From positions 47,544,867 to 47,608,866 of the forward strand of contig CM060111.1 of assembly GCA_030522415.1 (NCBI GenBank): 64,000 nucleotides of DNA, written 5' to 3'. This DNA comes from Channallabes apus. Lineage: Eukaryota > Chordata > Actinopteri > Siluriformes > Clariidae. Positions 1 through 10,620 of the stretch are shown here, piece after piece. The position numbers and the translations under genes are program-made. The stretch's first letter is position 1; each line of letters opens with the position of its first letter. Under the pieces are notes generated by a model. It searched no databases, was not told where the DNA came from, and saw nothing but the letters and a program-made list of their open reading frames with translations.

Positions 1-749
1 GTATGGAATGTGAATGTGTATGAATCAAAATGTTCAGATATTCCCTGGCGAGCAAGCCCGAGGGCGACAGTGGCAAGGAAAAACTCCCTGAGACGGTAAT
101 AGGAAGAAACCTTGAGAGGAACCAGACTCGACAGGGAACCCATCCTCATCTGGGTGAAACAGATAGCAGGAAATGATCTGCATTTATACAGTGTTAAGTG
201 TTAGGTTCAGCTATAATAGTTGATGTTAATTGATGTTATAATACTTGATGTAAAATGGAGTCCAGTAGTTATTCGAGACTCAGATAGACTTGTAGAAAGT
301 TCCAGTCCTGAACTATCGAATTGTCAAGTCCTCAGAGAAACAGCTGACCACATCCCCAATCATCCCCAGACACCAGACGCATCCTAAAGAGACACACGGG
401 GCATCCATGCGACGAGACCTCCAACCAGAAACCGGGCACCAGGATGGATCAGACAGGTCCGGAGGGCAGAGGGAGTCTGGATCACTGGCAGCTCAGGAAC
501 CACATGTGTAGCTCGACAGAGAGAGAGAGAGAAAGAGTGAAAGGGGGAGACGGGGAGAGAGGAAAGAGAAAGAGGGGGAGGAAGAGAAGAGGAGGAGAGA
601 TTGCAATTAGGTATGGTCACAGTCACAATGTCTAATGTGAATGTATATTTACTGTAGAGTGCAAGCAGGGACTCCGGCAGGACTAACTATGACAGCATAA
701 CTAAAAGGGAGAGCCAGAAGGAAACACAAACATGAGGGCTCCCTGAGAT
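1..749 (-). mobile_element. L2-clade LINE, 3' UTR (outer part of a split copy)
   Basis: This stretch is the reverse complement of the 3' untranslated region that follows the ORF2 copies ending near 43,098, 46,437 and 49,776, including the CT-rich tract and the region upstream of the terminal TTGAAT-type tail. The extreme 3' end lies left of the window. Homology stops at 749, where another LINE is inserted, and resumes near 4,097. It is non-coding; short ORFs here are chance readings of the purine-rich tract. Confidence 0.9.
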
Positions 750-3700
750 TCAAGATTCAAGATCTTCAAGATTCAAGATTCTTTATTTGTCACATGCATA
801 GTTATACAAGTACAACACGCAGTGAAATGTATCCTGAACCGCTCCTACTTTGTGCAAATAACAAGAAACAAAAGAAAAGAAATAATCTATAAATAGAAAT
901 AGAAATTGAAATTTAAAAAAAAAAAAAAAAAGGTGCAAATGTAAACATAATAATAAAGTGTGTATCTGAGCAGGATAAAGATGTTAGTGCAAGTGATGCT
1001 TACAGTCCAGACTAAAGTGCAGTGTGCAGTGTGGAATGTCAGCACAGCAGTGTGTGGGTGAACTGTTACCAGTCCTATGAATGGGAGAGTGGCCCATCAT
1101 GGTTGAGGAGTCTAATCGCCTGTGGATAAAAACTCCTCCTGAGTCTCTCCGTTTTGGCCATAATGACCCGGAACCTTCTGCCTGAATGCAGAAGTTTGAA
1201 CAGTCCGTTATTGGGGTGCGACAAGTCCTTAATGATACGAGCTGCCCTGGTTTTACATCTCCTGGTGTAGATGTCCTGCATGGAGGGGAGAGTTAACCTG
1301 CAGCAGCGTTCAGCTGCCCGGATCACTCTCTGGAGGGCTTTCCTGTCCTGTACACAGCTATTCCCAAACCAGGATGAAATGTTCTGTGTTAGGATGCTCT
1401 CAACAGCACCCGAGTAGAAAGCCTTAAGGACAGCAGGGGAAACCCCAAACTTCCTCAACTGCCTCAGGTGGTACAGACGCTGCTTTGCCCTTTTCGTCTG
1501 AGCACAGATATGCTCAGTCCATGTCAGATCCTCGGAGATGTGGACGCCCAAGTACTTAAAGCTGCTCACCCTCTCCACTGGAGCTCCATTGATGATGAGG
1601 GGTTTGTGGTCCAGTTGTCCCCTTCTGAAGTCCACCACCAGCTCCTTCGTCTTACTGACGTTCAGTCGGAGGCAGTTTTCTTCACACCATAGTGCCAGGT
1701 TCTCCACTTCATCTATGTAGGCCGACTCATCGTTGTTGGAGATGAAGCCCAGCACCACCGTATCGTCAGCAAACTTAACGATGGTGTTGGAGTCGAACAT
1801 GGCCACACAGTCTGAAGTGTAGAGAGAGTATAGCAGTGGAGAGAGAACACATCCCTGTGGAGCACCTGTGTTGATGGTGATGCTGCTGGAGAAGCACTTG
1901 CCCACTCTCACCGCTTGAGATCTGTCCGAGAGGAAGTCCAACACCCAGGCACACAAGCGTTTGTTAAGTCCTAGATCTCTCAGCTTTGTGAACAGTCTGT
2001 TAGGCACTATTGTGTTGAAGGCAGAGCTGTAATCTATAAAAAGCAATCTCACATAGTTACCTTGCTTCTTGTCCACGTGGCTGAGAGTGGTGTGCAGAAC
2101 ATGGGAGATGGCATCCTCTGTGGATCTGTTGGGGCGGTAGGCGAACTGAAGTGGATCTATGGAGCTGGGGATGGAGGAGGAGATGATGTTTTTTAGCAGA
2201 CCCTCAAATACCTTCATGACCATCGATGTCAGTGCAACAGGCCGGTAGTCATTCAGGCATGAGGGTTTGTTGGTCTTGGGCACGGGGACAATGGTGGATC
2301 TCTTGAAACACGCCGGGACCACAGACTTCGCCAGGGACTCATTAAAGATACAGGTGAACACACCTGACAGCTGGTCAGCGCAGCAGCGCAGCAGGCGCCC
2401 AGAGATGCCATCTGGACCCGCCGCTTTCCTGGTGTTCACCCTCCTCAGCGCCGTGCGCACGTCGTGCTCTGCGATGCTGATGACGCAATCCTCGCTGATG
2501 ACGTCATCACTCTCAGTCAGCAGGCTGCTAGCATTAGCCGCCTGGCTAACCTCGAACCGGGCGAAGAATGCGTTCAGCTCGTTGGCGAATGCAGAGTCGG
2601 CGACGATCGTCGTGGTGTCTTTGGCAATCTTGTAGTCCGTGATTGTGCGTAATCCGTGCCACATGCGGCGTGTGTCACCCTGATGGAAGTGTGATTCAGT
2701 TCGCTGTCGGAACCGCCCCTTTGCTTCCCTCACCGCTCGCCTGACGCTATAAGAAGCCGCTTTGTATGCGCTCATATCGCCGCTGATGAGTGCGGCATTA
2801 TAAGCAGCGGTCCGGGCATTCACAGCATCGCGGATCGATCGGTCTACCCAAGGCTTCTGGTTCGGAAACGATTTGAACCTCACTGTCGGGACAACTTCAT
2901 TTACGAGCGTGCTAACGAAGCTAACTGCTACATCCGCAAACTCGTTGATGTCTACTGCGCAGGCTCGGAACATGTCCCAATCTACGTCATCGAGCGCGTC
3001 CTGTAGCATAGCTTCTGATTGGGCAGACCAGCGTTGCACCTCCCTCATGACCGGAGCTTCACGACGAAAGCTTTGTTGATATTCCGGTATGAGGAAAATG
3101 GCGTTGTGGTCTGATTTCCCGAATGCTGGATGTGGAACAGCTTTGTAGCCCCGCTTGTATGGTGTGTAACAGTGGTCCAGAATGTTGAGTCCCCTCGTCG
3201 GACATGTAACATGTTGGTGAAAGTTTGGCATAACCTGTCTGAGGTTCGCTTTATTAAAGTCACCTGCTACAATGTGCGCTGCGTCCGGGTGTTTGTTTTG
3301 GAACTCACTCAGCACATCATGTAGTTCAGACAGAGCAGTGCCTGTGTCCGCGTGGGGTGGGATGTAGACCGCCGTGGCAATGACCGAGGTGAACTCGCGA
3401 GGCAGGTAGAAAGGACGACATTTAACACTCAGATATTCCAAATGAGGCGAGCAGCTACTGGAGAGAATGGAAACACTCCTGGCATCGCACCACTTCTTGT
3501 TGACCATGAAGCACACACCTCCACCTTTAGCTTTGTTAGACTCTGCCGTCCTGTCCATGCGGAACACAGAGAATGAGTCCGATGGGGTTATGACTCGGTC
3601 CGGCACAATGGGGGTCAGCCATGTTTCTGTAAAGCACAGAAGATTACAATCCCTGATATCTCGCTGGAAAGTAACTCTGGCTCTGAGGTCATCAAGCTTA

Positions 3701-4096
3701 TTCTCCAGTGACTGTACATTAGCCAGCAGGATACTCGGCAGAGGGGTGCGATGAGCTTGTTCTCTCATTCTGTTACGGACGCCGCCGCGTTTCCCTCGAC
3801 GCTTCTTTGTTCTTCGCCGCGGGTTAGCGTCCCGTCCATTGTTGTTGTCGTCTGAGCAGCGTAGTATCTCAGAGGGCCACGACGAGTCAGGCTTAAAGGT
3901 GGTATAAGTAAGCGCCGAAATCTGAATTCCTATATCCAGTAGTGTTCTACTGTCATAGGTCACTAAACCTGAAGTACTCTTAGCGAATGAAAGTAAAATA
4001 AATAAAGAAAGAAGGAAAAAAACGCACAGTTTGTACGGAGCGATCAGGAAGGCGTCTGGACGTGGCCGCGCCATCGGAAGAGCAAACAATGTTTTA
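750..4096 (-). mobile_element. Rex1/Babar-like non-LTR retrotransposon, apparently near full length
   Basis: A complete-looking LINE lies inside the 3' UTR of an L2 copy. Its 3' end (low coordinates) carries a short CAAGATT-type repeat tail beside the L2 junction. Both edges share a short AGAT, the likely target duplication. The body encodes one long endonuclease-reverse transcriptase ORF. Assignment to the Rex1/Babar branch of CR1-like LINEs rests on recalled similarity to teleost proteins and on the tail; the clade name is less certain than the LINE call. Confidence 0.8.
1075..4074 (-). CDS. LINE ORF2: AP-type endonuclease plus reverse transcriptase (Rex1-like)
   Basis: The protein nicks target DNA and reverse transcribes the element RNA at the nick (target-primed reverse transcription). 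From the N-terminus there is a basic stretch (PRRRTKKRRGKR), then an exonuclease-endonuclease-phosphatase domain with FTETWL, a GGGV loop, VAGDFN and the closing GKSDHN motif. The reverse transcriptase follows, with AAGPDGISGRLL, a DYSSAF motif, GAPQGCVLSPLL and the catalytic FADD. I chose the methionine of MARPRP (4074) because the upstream in-frame codons to 4113 run into flanking L2 sequence. The frame is open for about 1,000 residues with no stop, so the copy is young or nearly intact. No ORF1 was found. Confidence 0.85.
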   Translation of the reverse strand: MARPRPDAFLIAPYKLCVFFLLSLFILLSFAKSTSGLVTYDSRTLLDIGIQISALTYTTFKPDSSWPSEILRCSDDNNNGRDANPRRRTKKRRGKRGGVRNRMREQAHRTPLPSILLANVQSLENKLDDLRARVTFQRDIRDCNLLCFTETWLTPIVPDRVITPSDSFSVFRMDRTAESNKAKGGGVCFMVNKKWCDARSVSILSSSCSPHLEYLSVKCRPFYLPREFTSVIATAVYIPPHADTGTALSELHDVLSEFQNKHPDAAHIVAGDFNKANLRQVMPNFHQHVTCPTRGLNILDHCYTPYKRGYKAVPHPAFGKSDHNAIFLIPEYQQSFRREAPVMREVQRWSAQSEAMLQDALDDVDWDMFRACAVDINEFADVAVSFVSTLVNEVVPTVRFKSFPNQKPWVDRSIRDAVNARTAAYNAALISGDMSAYKAASYSVRRAVREAKGRFRQRTESHFHQGDTRRMWHGLRTITDYKIAKDTTTIVADSAFANELNAFFARFEVSQAANASSLLTESDDVISEDCVISIAEHDVRTALRRVNTRKAAGPDGISGRLLRCCADQLSGVFTCIFNESLAKSVVPACFKRSTIVPVPKTNKPSCLNDYRPVALTSMVMKVFEGLLKNIISSSIPSSIDPLQFAYRPNRSTEDAISHVLHTTLSHVDKKQGNYVRLLFIDYSSAFNTIVPNRLFTKLRDLGLNKRLCAWVLDFLSDRSQAVRVGKCFSSSITINTGAPQGCVLSPLLYSLYTSDCVAMFDSNTIVKFADDTVVLGFISNNDESAYIDEVENLALWCEENCLRLNVSKTKELVVDFRRGQLDHKPLIINGAPVERVSSFKYLGVHISEDLTWTEHICAQTKRAKQRLYHLRQLRKFGVSPAVLKAFYSGAVESILTQNISSWFGNSCVQDRKALQRVIRAAERCCRLTLPSMQDIYTRRCKTRAARIIKDLSHPNNGLFKLLHSGRRFRVIMAKTERLRRSFYPQAIRLLNHDGPLSHS

Positions 4097-4598
4097 AGAT
4101 GTAAAGCAAACAATCACCTCACCGTCAACAAACCTGAGTGATCAAATGAGACTGAGGAAGACAGCATCTAAACATACCAGTTCACCATAATACTCTACGT
4201 CCATGAGTCCCCCAGATCTGCTCCTTTACCTTATGGCAAATCTATTTATAAAATGCTTGGTTAAATAAATAGGTTTTTAGCCTAGACTTAAACACCGAGA
4301 CTGTGTCTGAGTCCCGAACACTATTTGGAAGACTATTCCATAATTTTGGGGCTTTGTAAGAAAAAGCTCTGCCCCCAGCTGTAGTTTTCATAATACGCGG
4401 TACTGATAAGCAGCCTGCATCCTTTGACCGAAGTAGGCGTGGCGGATCGTAAGACACTAGCAGTTCGCTCAGATACTGCGGCGCGAGACCATTTAATGCC
4501 TTATATGTCAAGAGTAGTATTTTAAAATCAATGCGAAATTTCACAGGGAGCCAATGCAGTGAAGATAGGATAGGGGTGATGTGCTCATATCTTCTGGT
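4097..4598 (-). pseudogene. L2 ORF2 C-terminal fragment and 3' UTR start (inner part of the split copy)
   Basis: The reading frame at 4242-4597 matches the last ~110 residues of the L2 ORF2 proteins elsewhere in the window ([16 protein letters not shown] through [13 protein letters not shown]), ending NQAFYK instead of SQAFL like the copy at 53,713. Homology begins abruptly at 4598, the 5' truncation point, where the endogenous retrovirus pol resumes. With the segment 1-749 it forms one 5'-truncated L2 that landed in retroviral pol. The retroviral sequence beyond integrase should therefore lie left of the window. Confidence 0.9.
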
Positions 4599-4633
4599 AG
4601 GGGATGTGAAATTTCCAATCAATGCTTAAAAAT

Positions 4634-5923
4634 TTACAAAATTTTTTGTGTCACTTTGGAGATGAATGGCGTGCCATTATCACCGTCAGTAGATGTTGGA
4701 ATACCGTATCTAGGAATGATTTCTTTAGCCAGAATTTTAACTACTATCGTTGCATTTTCTTTTGAGCATGGAAATGCTTCTACCCATTTAGAAAATCTGT
4801 CCACGATTACAAGCATGTATTTCAGATTTCTGACAGGTGGCATGTGTGTAAAGTCAATTTGTAAGCATTGGAATGGTGCAATAGGCATTGGCAAGGCATC
4901 ATATTTAACATGTTGTCCTTGTGTATTTGCACGAGCACAGATCAAGCAGGAATCTAGTAGAACAAGTGTAGCCTGTTTGATATTGCGAATGCAGAATCTG
5001 TCCTCAATCATACGGATTACCCCCCATTTTGCGACATGTGAAATACCATGAAAATGACGCACTAATAACGGGAGGACAGATGCGGGAAGAGCTATACGGC
5101 CGTTCTCATCCCGAATTAGCATATCGCTGCCAGGTGAACACTTACGGGAAGACCAAAAATGTAGATCCTCAGGTGATGAATGGGTTTGCAAAAAGGCAAG
5201 GTCGATGTCAGATGACAAACTAGGAACAGATACATGGGACGTGAAAGAGAATACTGTACCTCTACAAACCTGTGGGGACAAAGGTGCTTCTTTAGCGGCC
5301 CATTTGGCAACTTCATCAGCTAAACAATTACCTAAAACCTCTTCAGAGTCACCAGATGCATGACCTTTGACCTTCACTATAGCCAATTGCGATGGGAGTA
5401 AACTAGCTTGTAAAAGATGAGTCACAAGAGTAGCATGTGAAATAGGCTTTCCATCAGCTGATTTAAAACCTCGCGAAGCCCAAATCTTCCCAAAATCGTG
5501 TGTGACACCATAAGCGTAACGCGAATCCGTAAAGATAGTAACAGGTTGATTTTTAAATAGGAGACATGCACGAGTAAGAGCGGTAAGTTCTGCAGCTTGA
5601 GCTGAAAGAAAAGGCAACGAATAAGCTTCTAATACAATGTTGGGCAGCTGACAGATAGAATAGCCGCAATGTGTCACATTGTCATTAGGCCTTGAACAAG
5701 AGCCATCAACATAAATGTGTGTGCCATGCTCTAAAGGAGTGGAAGATAAATCGGAGCGTACAGCCGAGGTAGTGGTGATCTCATATAAACAGTGATGATC
5801 AGCCCAGTCTGGTTGGGTCTGATCAGGGCCATAGAGTGTCATGAGACGGTGTAAGAGTACAGCCAGAGTGTTGGGTGTCGATATTGGTTTAATAGTTAGA
5901 TTATGTGTGGAAAAGATATACAA
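4634..5923 (-). pseudogene. Endogenous retrovirus pol remnant: RNase H and integrase (truncated)
   Basis: The first part is a retroviral-type RNase H (VDGSCS near the start, FTDSRYAYG, and a KVKGHASG segment). The second is an integrase with an HHCC zinc-binding segment (HFHGISH, then CLICARA) and the start of the catalytic core (QIDFTHMP and IVDRFSKWVEAFP). The core is cut off shortly after GDNGTPF, where the L2 insertion begins, so the rest of integrase and any env are not in the window. No reverse transcriptase domain lies between protease and this ORF, which points to an internal deletion. This is an old, broken copy with no sign of function. Confidence 0.85.
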
Positions 5924-5951
5924 CAGCCTAATTTAGAGAGTACATCTCGGC

Positions 5952-6230
5952 CTAGTAAATTGAACGGAGATGAAGACGGAAATGCAAATTTGGATCATCT
6001 GGGCTAGTTACAGGAAGTTGAAAAGTTTTAGGGCATGAAATTGGGACCCCATCAATCCCTACAGAGCTGATAGTGGATGCTGAAACAGGGCCGCGGTACT
6101 GAGAACCACTAAAAGAAGAGCATGTAGCTCCAGTATCCACCATGAAGGGATAAGGAGTACCATTGATATTTAACATTAAAATGGGTAGGTTTTGTGGATC
6201 ATTATTCAGTACCAAGTTCAACATACTCAC
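5952..6230 (-). pseudogene. Endogenous retrovirus protease remnant
   Basis: A short ORF of 92 codons carries the retroviral aspartic protease active-site motif (FMVDTGATCSSF). The second flap and dimer part of the enzyme is not clear. It follows gag in a different frame, as in many retroviruses, and ends just before the RNase H ORF with the reverse transcriptase missing between them. Confidence 0.75.
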
Positions 6231-6257
6231 TGTGGGGTTCCTGCTCTGTGGGCAGCC

Positions 6258-7823
6258 CTATGGGCGAAAGTCCCACTGTGCGTTAACAGGTGTTGGCCTG
6301 ATTGGGCCCATAGTACCTGATGGGGTGGTCTGATGCATTTGGTGAGCCTGGGAAGTAGAAGAGACATACCCATTTTCCATATCGTTACATTTTTGTCTAC
6401 AGTCATGTGCCCAATGTCCTTCTGCCTTGCAATAATTGCATATTGTCTGTTTGCATTGTGTTTCCCAGTGCCCAAGGTTATTACAGCGTTTGCACCTGAC
6501 ATGTTGGCGTTTGGCGGATTGTTGTGAACCATAATCATAAACAGCGGCAAGAGTTTGATTAGAGTTTCCGCTGTGATTGGCGATAAAGGCACCTGCAGCA
6601 TCCAGATCACGCACCATCCGTCCCAGGAGTTGTATGTCAGGTTCATTTCCGGTTCCTGCTAGGGAAATTTTGAGAGTTTTGGCAGAATCAGTGTTCATAT
6701 TATTAACAAACGTAGTTTGAAAGAGTTGTGTGAAATGTGGAGGAATATTATGACCAAAGGGAAGCCCTCCGTGTTCAGACCATGCAGTTTTAAACCTATT
6801 AAAAAAGGCAGTTGCTGATTCACCTGGATCCTGTCTGATAGATGCCACCTGTGAGAGATCACATGAAGATTGATATTTCTTTACAAGAAAAGCTTTAAGT
6901 TCAGTAAACATGTTATCAACATGTTTGTAATCTGCCCATGAATAATAAGCACTCCATGTGTCTCCATTAGCATCAACCTCATCATCTATAGGTACATCAT
7001 GTTTGTGATTAAGAGAGGGCACGTCTTCTTGTAACGAGCAATCCGTCACCTCTGCTCCTAGAACACGTGTTAAGATGCACCTGAAATCAGGACCAGTCAA
7101 CTGTGAATAACGTGTTGTGCTTTTAAGTTGATCACAAAATAAGTGAACATCAGATGGTTTAGGAAGGCTAGAAACAATGCTATTGATATCAGATAGAGTT
7201 GGAGGTGAAATATTCCATCTCTTTTCTCCACATGTAACAAAGGGATATGAAAAATTAGGTGTTGTAGATGTGAGACAGGAACCATCAGTGTTCTGTGACC
7301 TTTGTAATGACTTATCTGACACATTAGAGGGAGCACCTTTTGATTTTACCATACCATGGCCCCCACCTTGAGAGCTATGTGTATCCGTGGTTAAAGAATA
7401 GCTAGGGGGAGCAGAGACAATAGGTGATTCCACCTTAGTAGTGAGAACAGGAAAAGCATGTATGACTGGTTTGGAGTTGGGGGTGAGTTTACACTTACGA
7501 ATATTAACTTTACTGTTTTTAGTTATCACCTTATTAGAGCACTCACCATCCCACTTCGGTTTCAAATCACGCCATGTAGTAAATGCTTTTTTCATATATT
7601 GACTGTCCCACTGTGGATCACCATAACCTTGATTAATTAAAAGATCAGCAGTGATAATGTCAGCATTGTCAAATGAACCTTCTCTTGGATAGTGTCTCCA
7701 CTGAGAAGAACCCTCCGTCCATCCAGCCAAATTGTTAATGAACGGTTGAACAAAAATTCCAAATCCTTGATTATACATCCAATCATTAGGAGTAAGAGAC
7801 TGTTTGGAACGACCATTTCCCAT
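6258..7823 (-). CDS. Endogenous retrovirus gag polyprotein
   Basis: Gag forms the virion core. This 521-residue frame is open throughout. It starts MGNGRS, a possible myristoylation context; a PPSY motif near residue 140 fits a late domain; a segment with ESATAFFNRFKTAW looks like the capsid major homology area. Two CX2CX4HX4C zinc knuckles lie near the C-terminus (starting CKRC and CNYC). The overall pattern with a tRNA-Pro-type primer site suggests a gamma/epsilon-like fish retrovirus. The flanking pol is deleted and cut by an L2 insertion, so the locus as a whole is defective even though gag is open. Confidence 0.85.
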   Translation of the reverse strand: MGNGRSKQSLTPNDWMYNQGFGIFVQPFINNLAGWTEGSSQWRHYPREGSFDNADIITADLLINQGYGDPQWDSQYMKKAFTTWRDLKPKWDGECSNKVITKNSKVNIRKCKLTPNSKPVIHAFPVLTTKVESPIVSAPPSYSLTTDTHSSQGGGHGMVKSKGAPSNVSDKSLQRSQNTDGSCLTSTTPNFSYPFVTCGEKRWNISPPTLSDINSIVSSLPKPSDVHLFCDQLKSTTRYSQLTGPDFRCILTRVLGAEVTDCSLQEDVPSLNHKHDVPIDDEVDANGDTWSAYYSWADYKHVDNMFTELKAFLVKKYQSSCDLSQVASIRQDPGESATAFFNRFKTAWSEHGGLPFGHNIPPHFTQLFQTTFVNNMNTDSAKTLKISLAGTGNEPDIQLLGRMVRDLDAAGAFIANHSGNSNQTLAAVYDYGSQQSAKRQHVRCKRCNNLGHWETQCKQTICNYCKAEGHWAHDCRQKCNDMENGYVSSTSQAHQMHQTTPSGTMGPIRPTPVNAQWDFRP

Positions 7824-7869
7824 CTTGTTAGCAAGTTACAGTTAGTAAACAAACCAAGCTTATCGAAGT

Positions 7870-8000
7870 TAAGCGGATACTTTAAGCTTTTTTTTTTATT
7901 TTTTTATTATAATTATTATTATTTTATTTATTTATTTATTTATTTTTATTGGTTTTATTATTTTATTTTATTTTATTTTTTTACGGGTGGTGTGACGTTC
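7870..8000. repeat. AT-rich low-complexity tract (TTTA/TTA-rich)
   Basis: Runs of T and imperfect TTTA and TTA repeats lie in the retroviral leader just upstream of gag on the minus strand. It is non-coding and probably a microsatellite expansion. Confidence 0.85.
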
Positions 8001-8073
8001 GAACAGAGTGTATCAGAATATATTTAAAACTGAAGAATACTGTAATCTATAAAGTGTATTATCAAAAATGTGT

Positions 8074-8078
8074 AGTAT
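8074..8078. repeat. Target-site duplication of the gypsy element (left)
   Basis: AGTAT here matches AGTAT at 12958-12962, immediately outside the two element ends, which read TG...CA. A 5-bp duplication is typical of Ty3/gypsy integration. Confidence 0.85.
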
Positions 8079-8461
8079 TGTCAAGATGGACTAACCTGAG
8101 GTGACCAGAAGACGTAGCTTTAGCGGTTAGCCCAATGTAGCGTGGAGGATAAACCCAAACGCGGAAGGAAGCGAGCAGGCAGGATAACCACGCGATTTAG
8201 TTTAAGGACTCTCACAAAAACGGAGCAAGGGAAAAACACAAATTTAACCCGCGTCCTAGAAATACACACACAATAGCAAAAGACAATGGAACCAACATGT
8301 GAGTACTCACGGTTTGCTGAAACGACAACTGGAGCTGACATGGGCCGAACTCAATGACTGAGCGGTAAGCCATCGTTTGTTTACCTCTTTTATACTTCCT
8401 GGTTTTGCGCCCGTCTTACTTCCGGGTCCTAGTGCCGGGCGCAGATTGCGTGTGCATGACA
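8079..8461 (-). repeat. Gypsy 3' LTR
   Basis: The LTR begins TGTCATGCACAC on the minus strand at 8461 and ends in TTGACA at 8079. Its 242 bp at 8220-8461 match 12716-12957 almost exactly. A purine-rich tract (CAGAGGGGTAC, minus strand) directly precedes it at 8462-8474 and fits the polypurine primer. Confidence 0.88.
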
Positions 8462-10620
8462 GTACCCCTCTGTCCAGGACTGGCTCCTGACGGTCCTGGG
8501 GCGGAGGATACCCTGTGACGGTAGTCCCGAATTAGCTCCGGGTCGAGAATGAACCGGGCCGGGATCCAAGATCGCTCCTCGGGGCCATAGCCCTCCCAGT
8601 CCACCAGGTATTGCGTACCTTTGCCCCGAGGGCGCGAGTCGAGGATTCGGCGCACGGTGTAGGCGGGACCGCCGTCGATGATCCGGGGAGGAGGAGCTGG
8701 GGGGGTGGGTGGAATCATGGGTGATGTGATGAAGGGCTTGAACTGGGACAGGTGGAAGACTGGATGGATCCGGAGCGCCGCAGGCAGCTGGAGCCGGTAG
8801 GTGACAGGGTTGATACGGTGGGTGATGCGATAAGGGCCAATGAATCTGGGGGAGAGTTTCTTGGATTCAGTGTGGAGATGTAAATTCTGTGTAGACAGCC
8901 AGACTTTGTCACCTACGTGGTACAATCGTCCCGGTGGGTGTCGACGGCGGTGTTGGGTGATGTAGCGGGTGTTGGCTTGTCGTATGGCTGCGTTGGCGAG
9001 GCGCCATACCCGTCGACACCTGCGGACCAACTGGTGGGCCGAGGGTACATCAACCTCCGGTTCTTGGTGTTCGAACATCGGAGGTTGGAAACCGTAGCAC
9101 ACCTCAAAAGGGCTTAACTTGGTGGCGGTGGAGACGTGAAGATTGTGAGAAAGTTCAGCCCAGGTGAGGTGGCAGGCCCAGGAGCGCTGACGATCTGCCA
9201 CGAAACACCTCAGGTAGCGCTCCAGCTGTTGGTTGGTCCGCTCCGTCTGACCATTAGTTTGGGGGTGGTAACCGGATGAGAGACTGCAAGTGGAGTTGAT
9301 CAGACGGCAGAAGGCCTTCCAGAACCGGGCAGTGAACTGGGGCCCTCTGTCCGAGACGATGTCCTTGGGGAACCCATGCAGGCGGACTACGTGCTCTAAT
9401 ATCAGCTCGGCTGTCTGTTTAGCTGACGGGAGTCCGGAAAGGGCCACCAAGTGCACAGCTTTGGAGAAACGGTCAACGATGGTGAGGATGGTGTCTTTAT
9501 CTTCTGAGACCGGCAGGCCCGTGATGAAGTCAACGGCAATGTGCGACCAGGGCCGGCGAGGAACAGGGAGTGGTTGGAGTTCCCCGGGTGTTGGTCGATT
9601 GGTGCTCTTAGCCCGGGCGCACACTGGGCACGCCTGGACGAACTCGTCGATCTCCTTTGCCATGGATGGCCACCAAAAGGCACGTCGGACGAAGTGTAGG
9701 GTGCGTTGTGTAGCTTGGTGTCCAGAGATGGGGGTGGAGTGTCCCCATTGTATGACCTCGCTCCTCATTGCGTTGGGTACGTAGAGTCGTCCAGGCGGCA
9801 CGCCTGCCGGTTCGTTCTGCGAAACCTGTGCTTGGCGCACCCTTGTCTCCAGTTCCCAACGGAGTGGGGCGATAATTTTGGATGATGGTAGGACAGGCGC
9901 GGGATCCGCCCGGGGGGCGTCCTCTTCGTGTTGCCGTGAGAGTGCGTCGGCTTTGATATTTTTGGACCCCGGGCGGTAGGAAAGATGGAAATTGTAATGT
10001 TCGAAGAACAGAGCCCACCGCGCCTGTCTGGGGTTCAACTGTTTGAGATTCCGGATGGTGATGAGGTTTTGGTGGTCGGTCCAGACGATAAATGGTTCTC
10101 TGGCGCCCTGGAGCCAGTGTCGCCATTCTTCCAATGCCCACTTTATGGCCAGCAGCTCGCGGTCCCCCACCCCGTATCGCTGCTGAGTGGGATCAAACTT
10201 TTTGGAGAAGAAGCTACAAGGGTGTAGCTTCTGGTCTGGACCTCGTTGAGAGAGAACGGCCCCGGCGCCCACATCCGAGGCGTCCACCTCCACAACGAAT
10301 GGTTGGTTGGCATCTGGATGAAGAAGGATGGGAGCGGAGGTGAATCTGTGACAGAGTTCGTGGAAAGCGGAGATGGCAGTAGAGTTGAGTTGGAAGTGAT
10401 GAGAAGAGGGTTTGGTCAGAGCGGTTAATGGGGCTGCAACCGTACTGTAGTCCCGGATAAAGCGACGATAGAAGTTCGCAAACCCGAGAAACCGTTGAAG
10501 TTGCTTGAGGGTCTTGGGTAGGGGCCAATGACACAACTTCGAGTTTCTGCGGGTCCATGGCCACACCCTGGGGCGAGATGACAAAACCCAGGAACGTGGT
10601 GGAGTGCTCGTGAAAAGCAC
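8416..10620 (-). pseudogene. Gypsy pol, 3' part: RNase H, integrase, chromodomain
   Basis: After a short overlapping start, the frame reads from the RT connection (FLGFANFYRRFI) into RNase H (VEVDASDVGAGAVLSQ and the TDHQNL segment). It continues through the integrase zinc domain (H..H then CPVCARAKS), the DDE core (VDFITGLP, IVSDRGPQFT, and the GYHPQTNGQTERTNQ block) and a GPYRI motif. A C-terminal chromodomain follows (YLVDWEGYGPEERSW), which in chromoviruses guides integration to chromatin marks. The frame ends inside the 3' LTR. It is in a different frame from the RT ORF, with the switch near 10,500-10,600, so pol is broken by an indel. Confidence 0.9.

Noticed and set aside
384..635. Small ORFs in both strands of the purine-rich tract (also at 43,337, 46,676, 50,014, 53,147)
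   Set aside because: All lie in the L2 3' UTR and recur with every L2 copy; they track the DNA repeat, not a protein.
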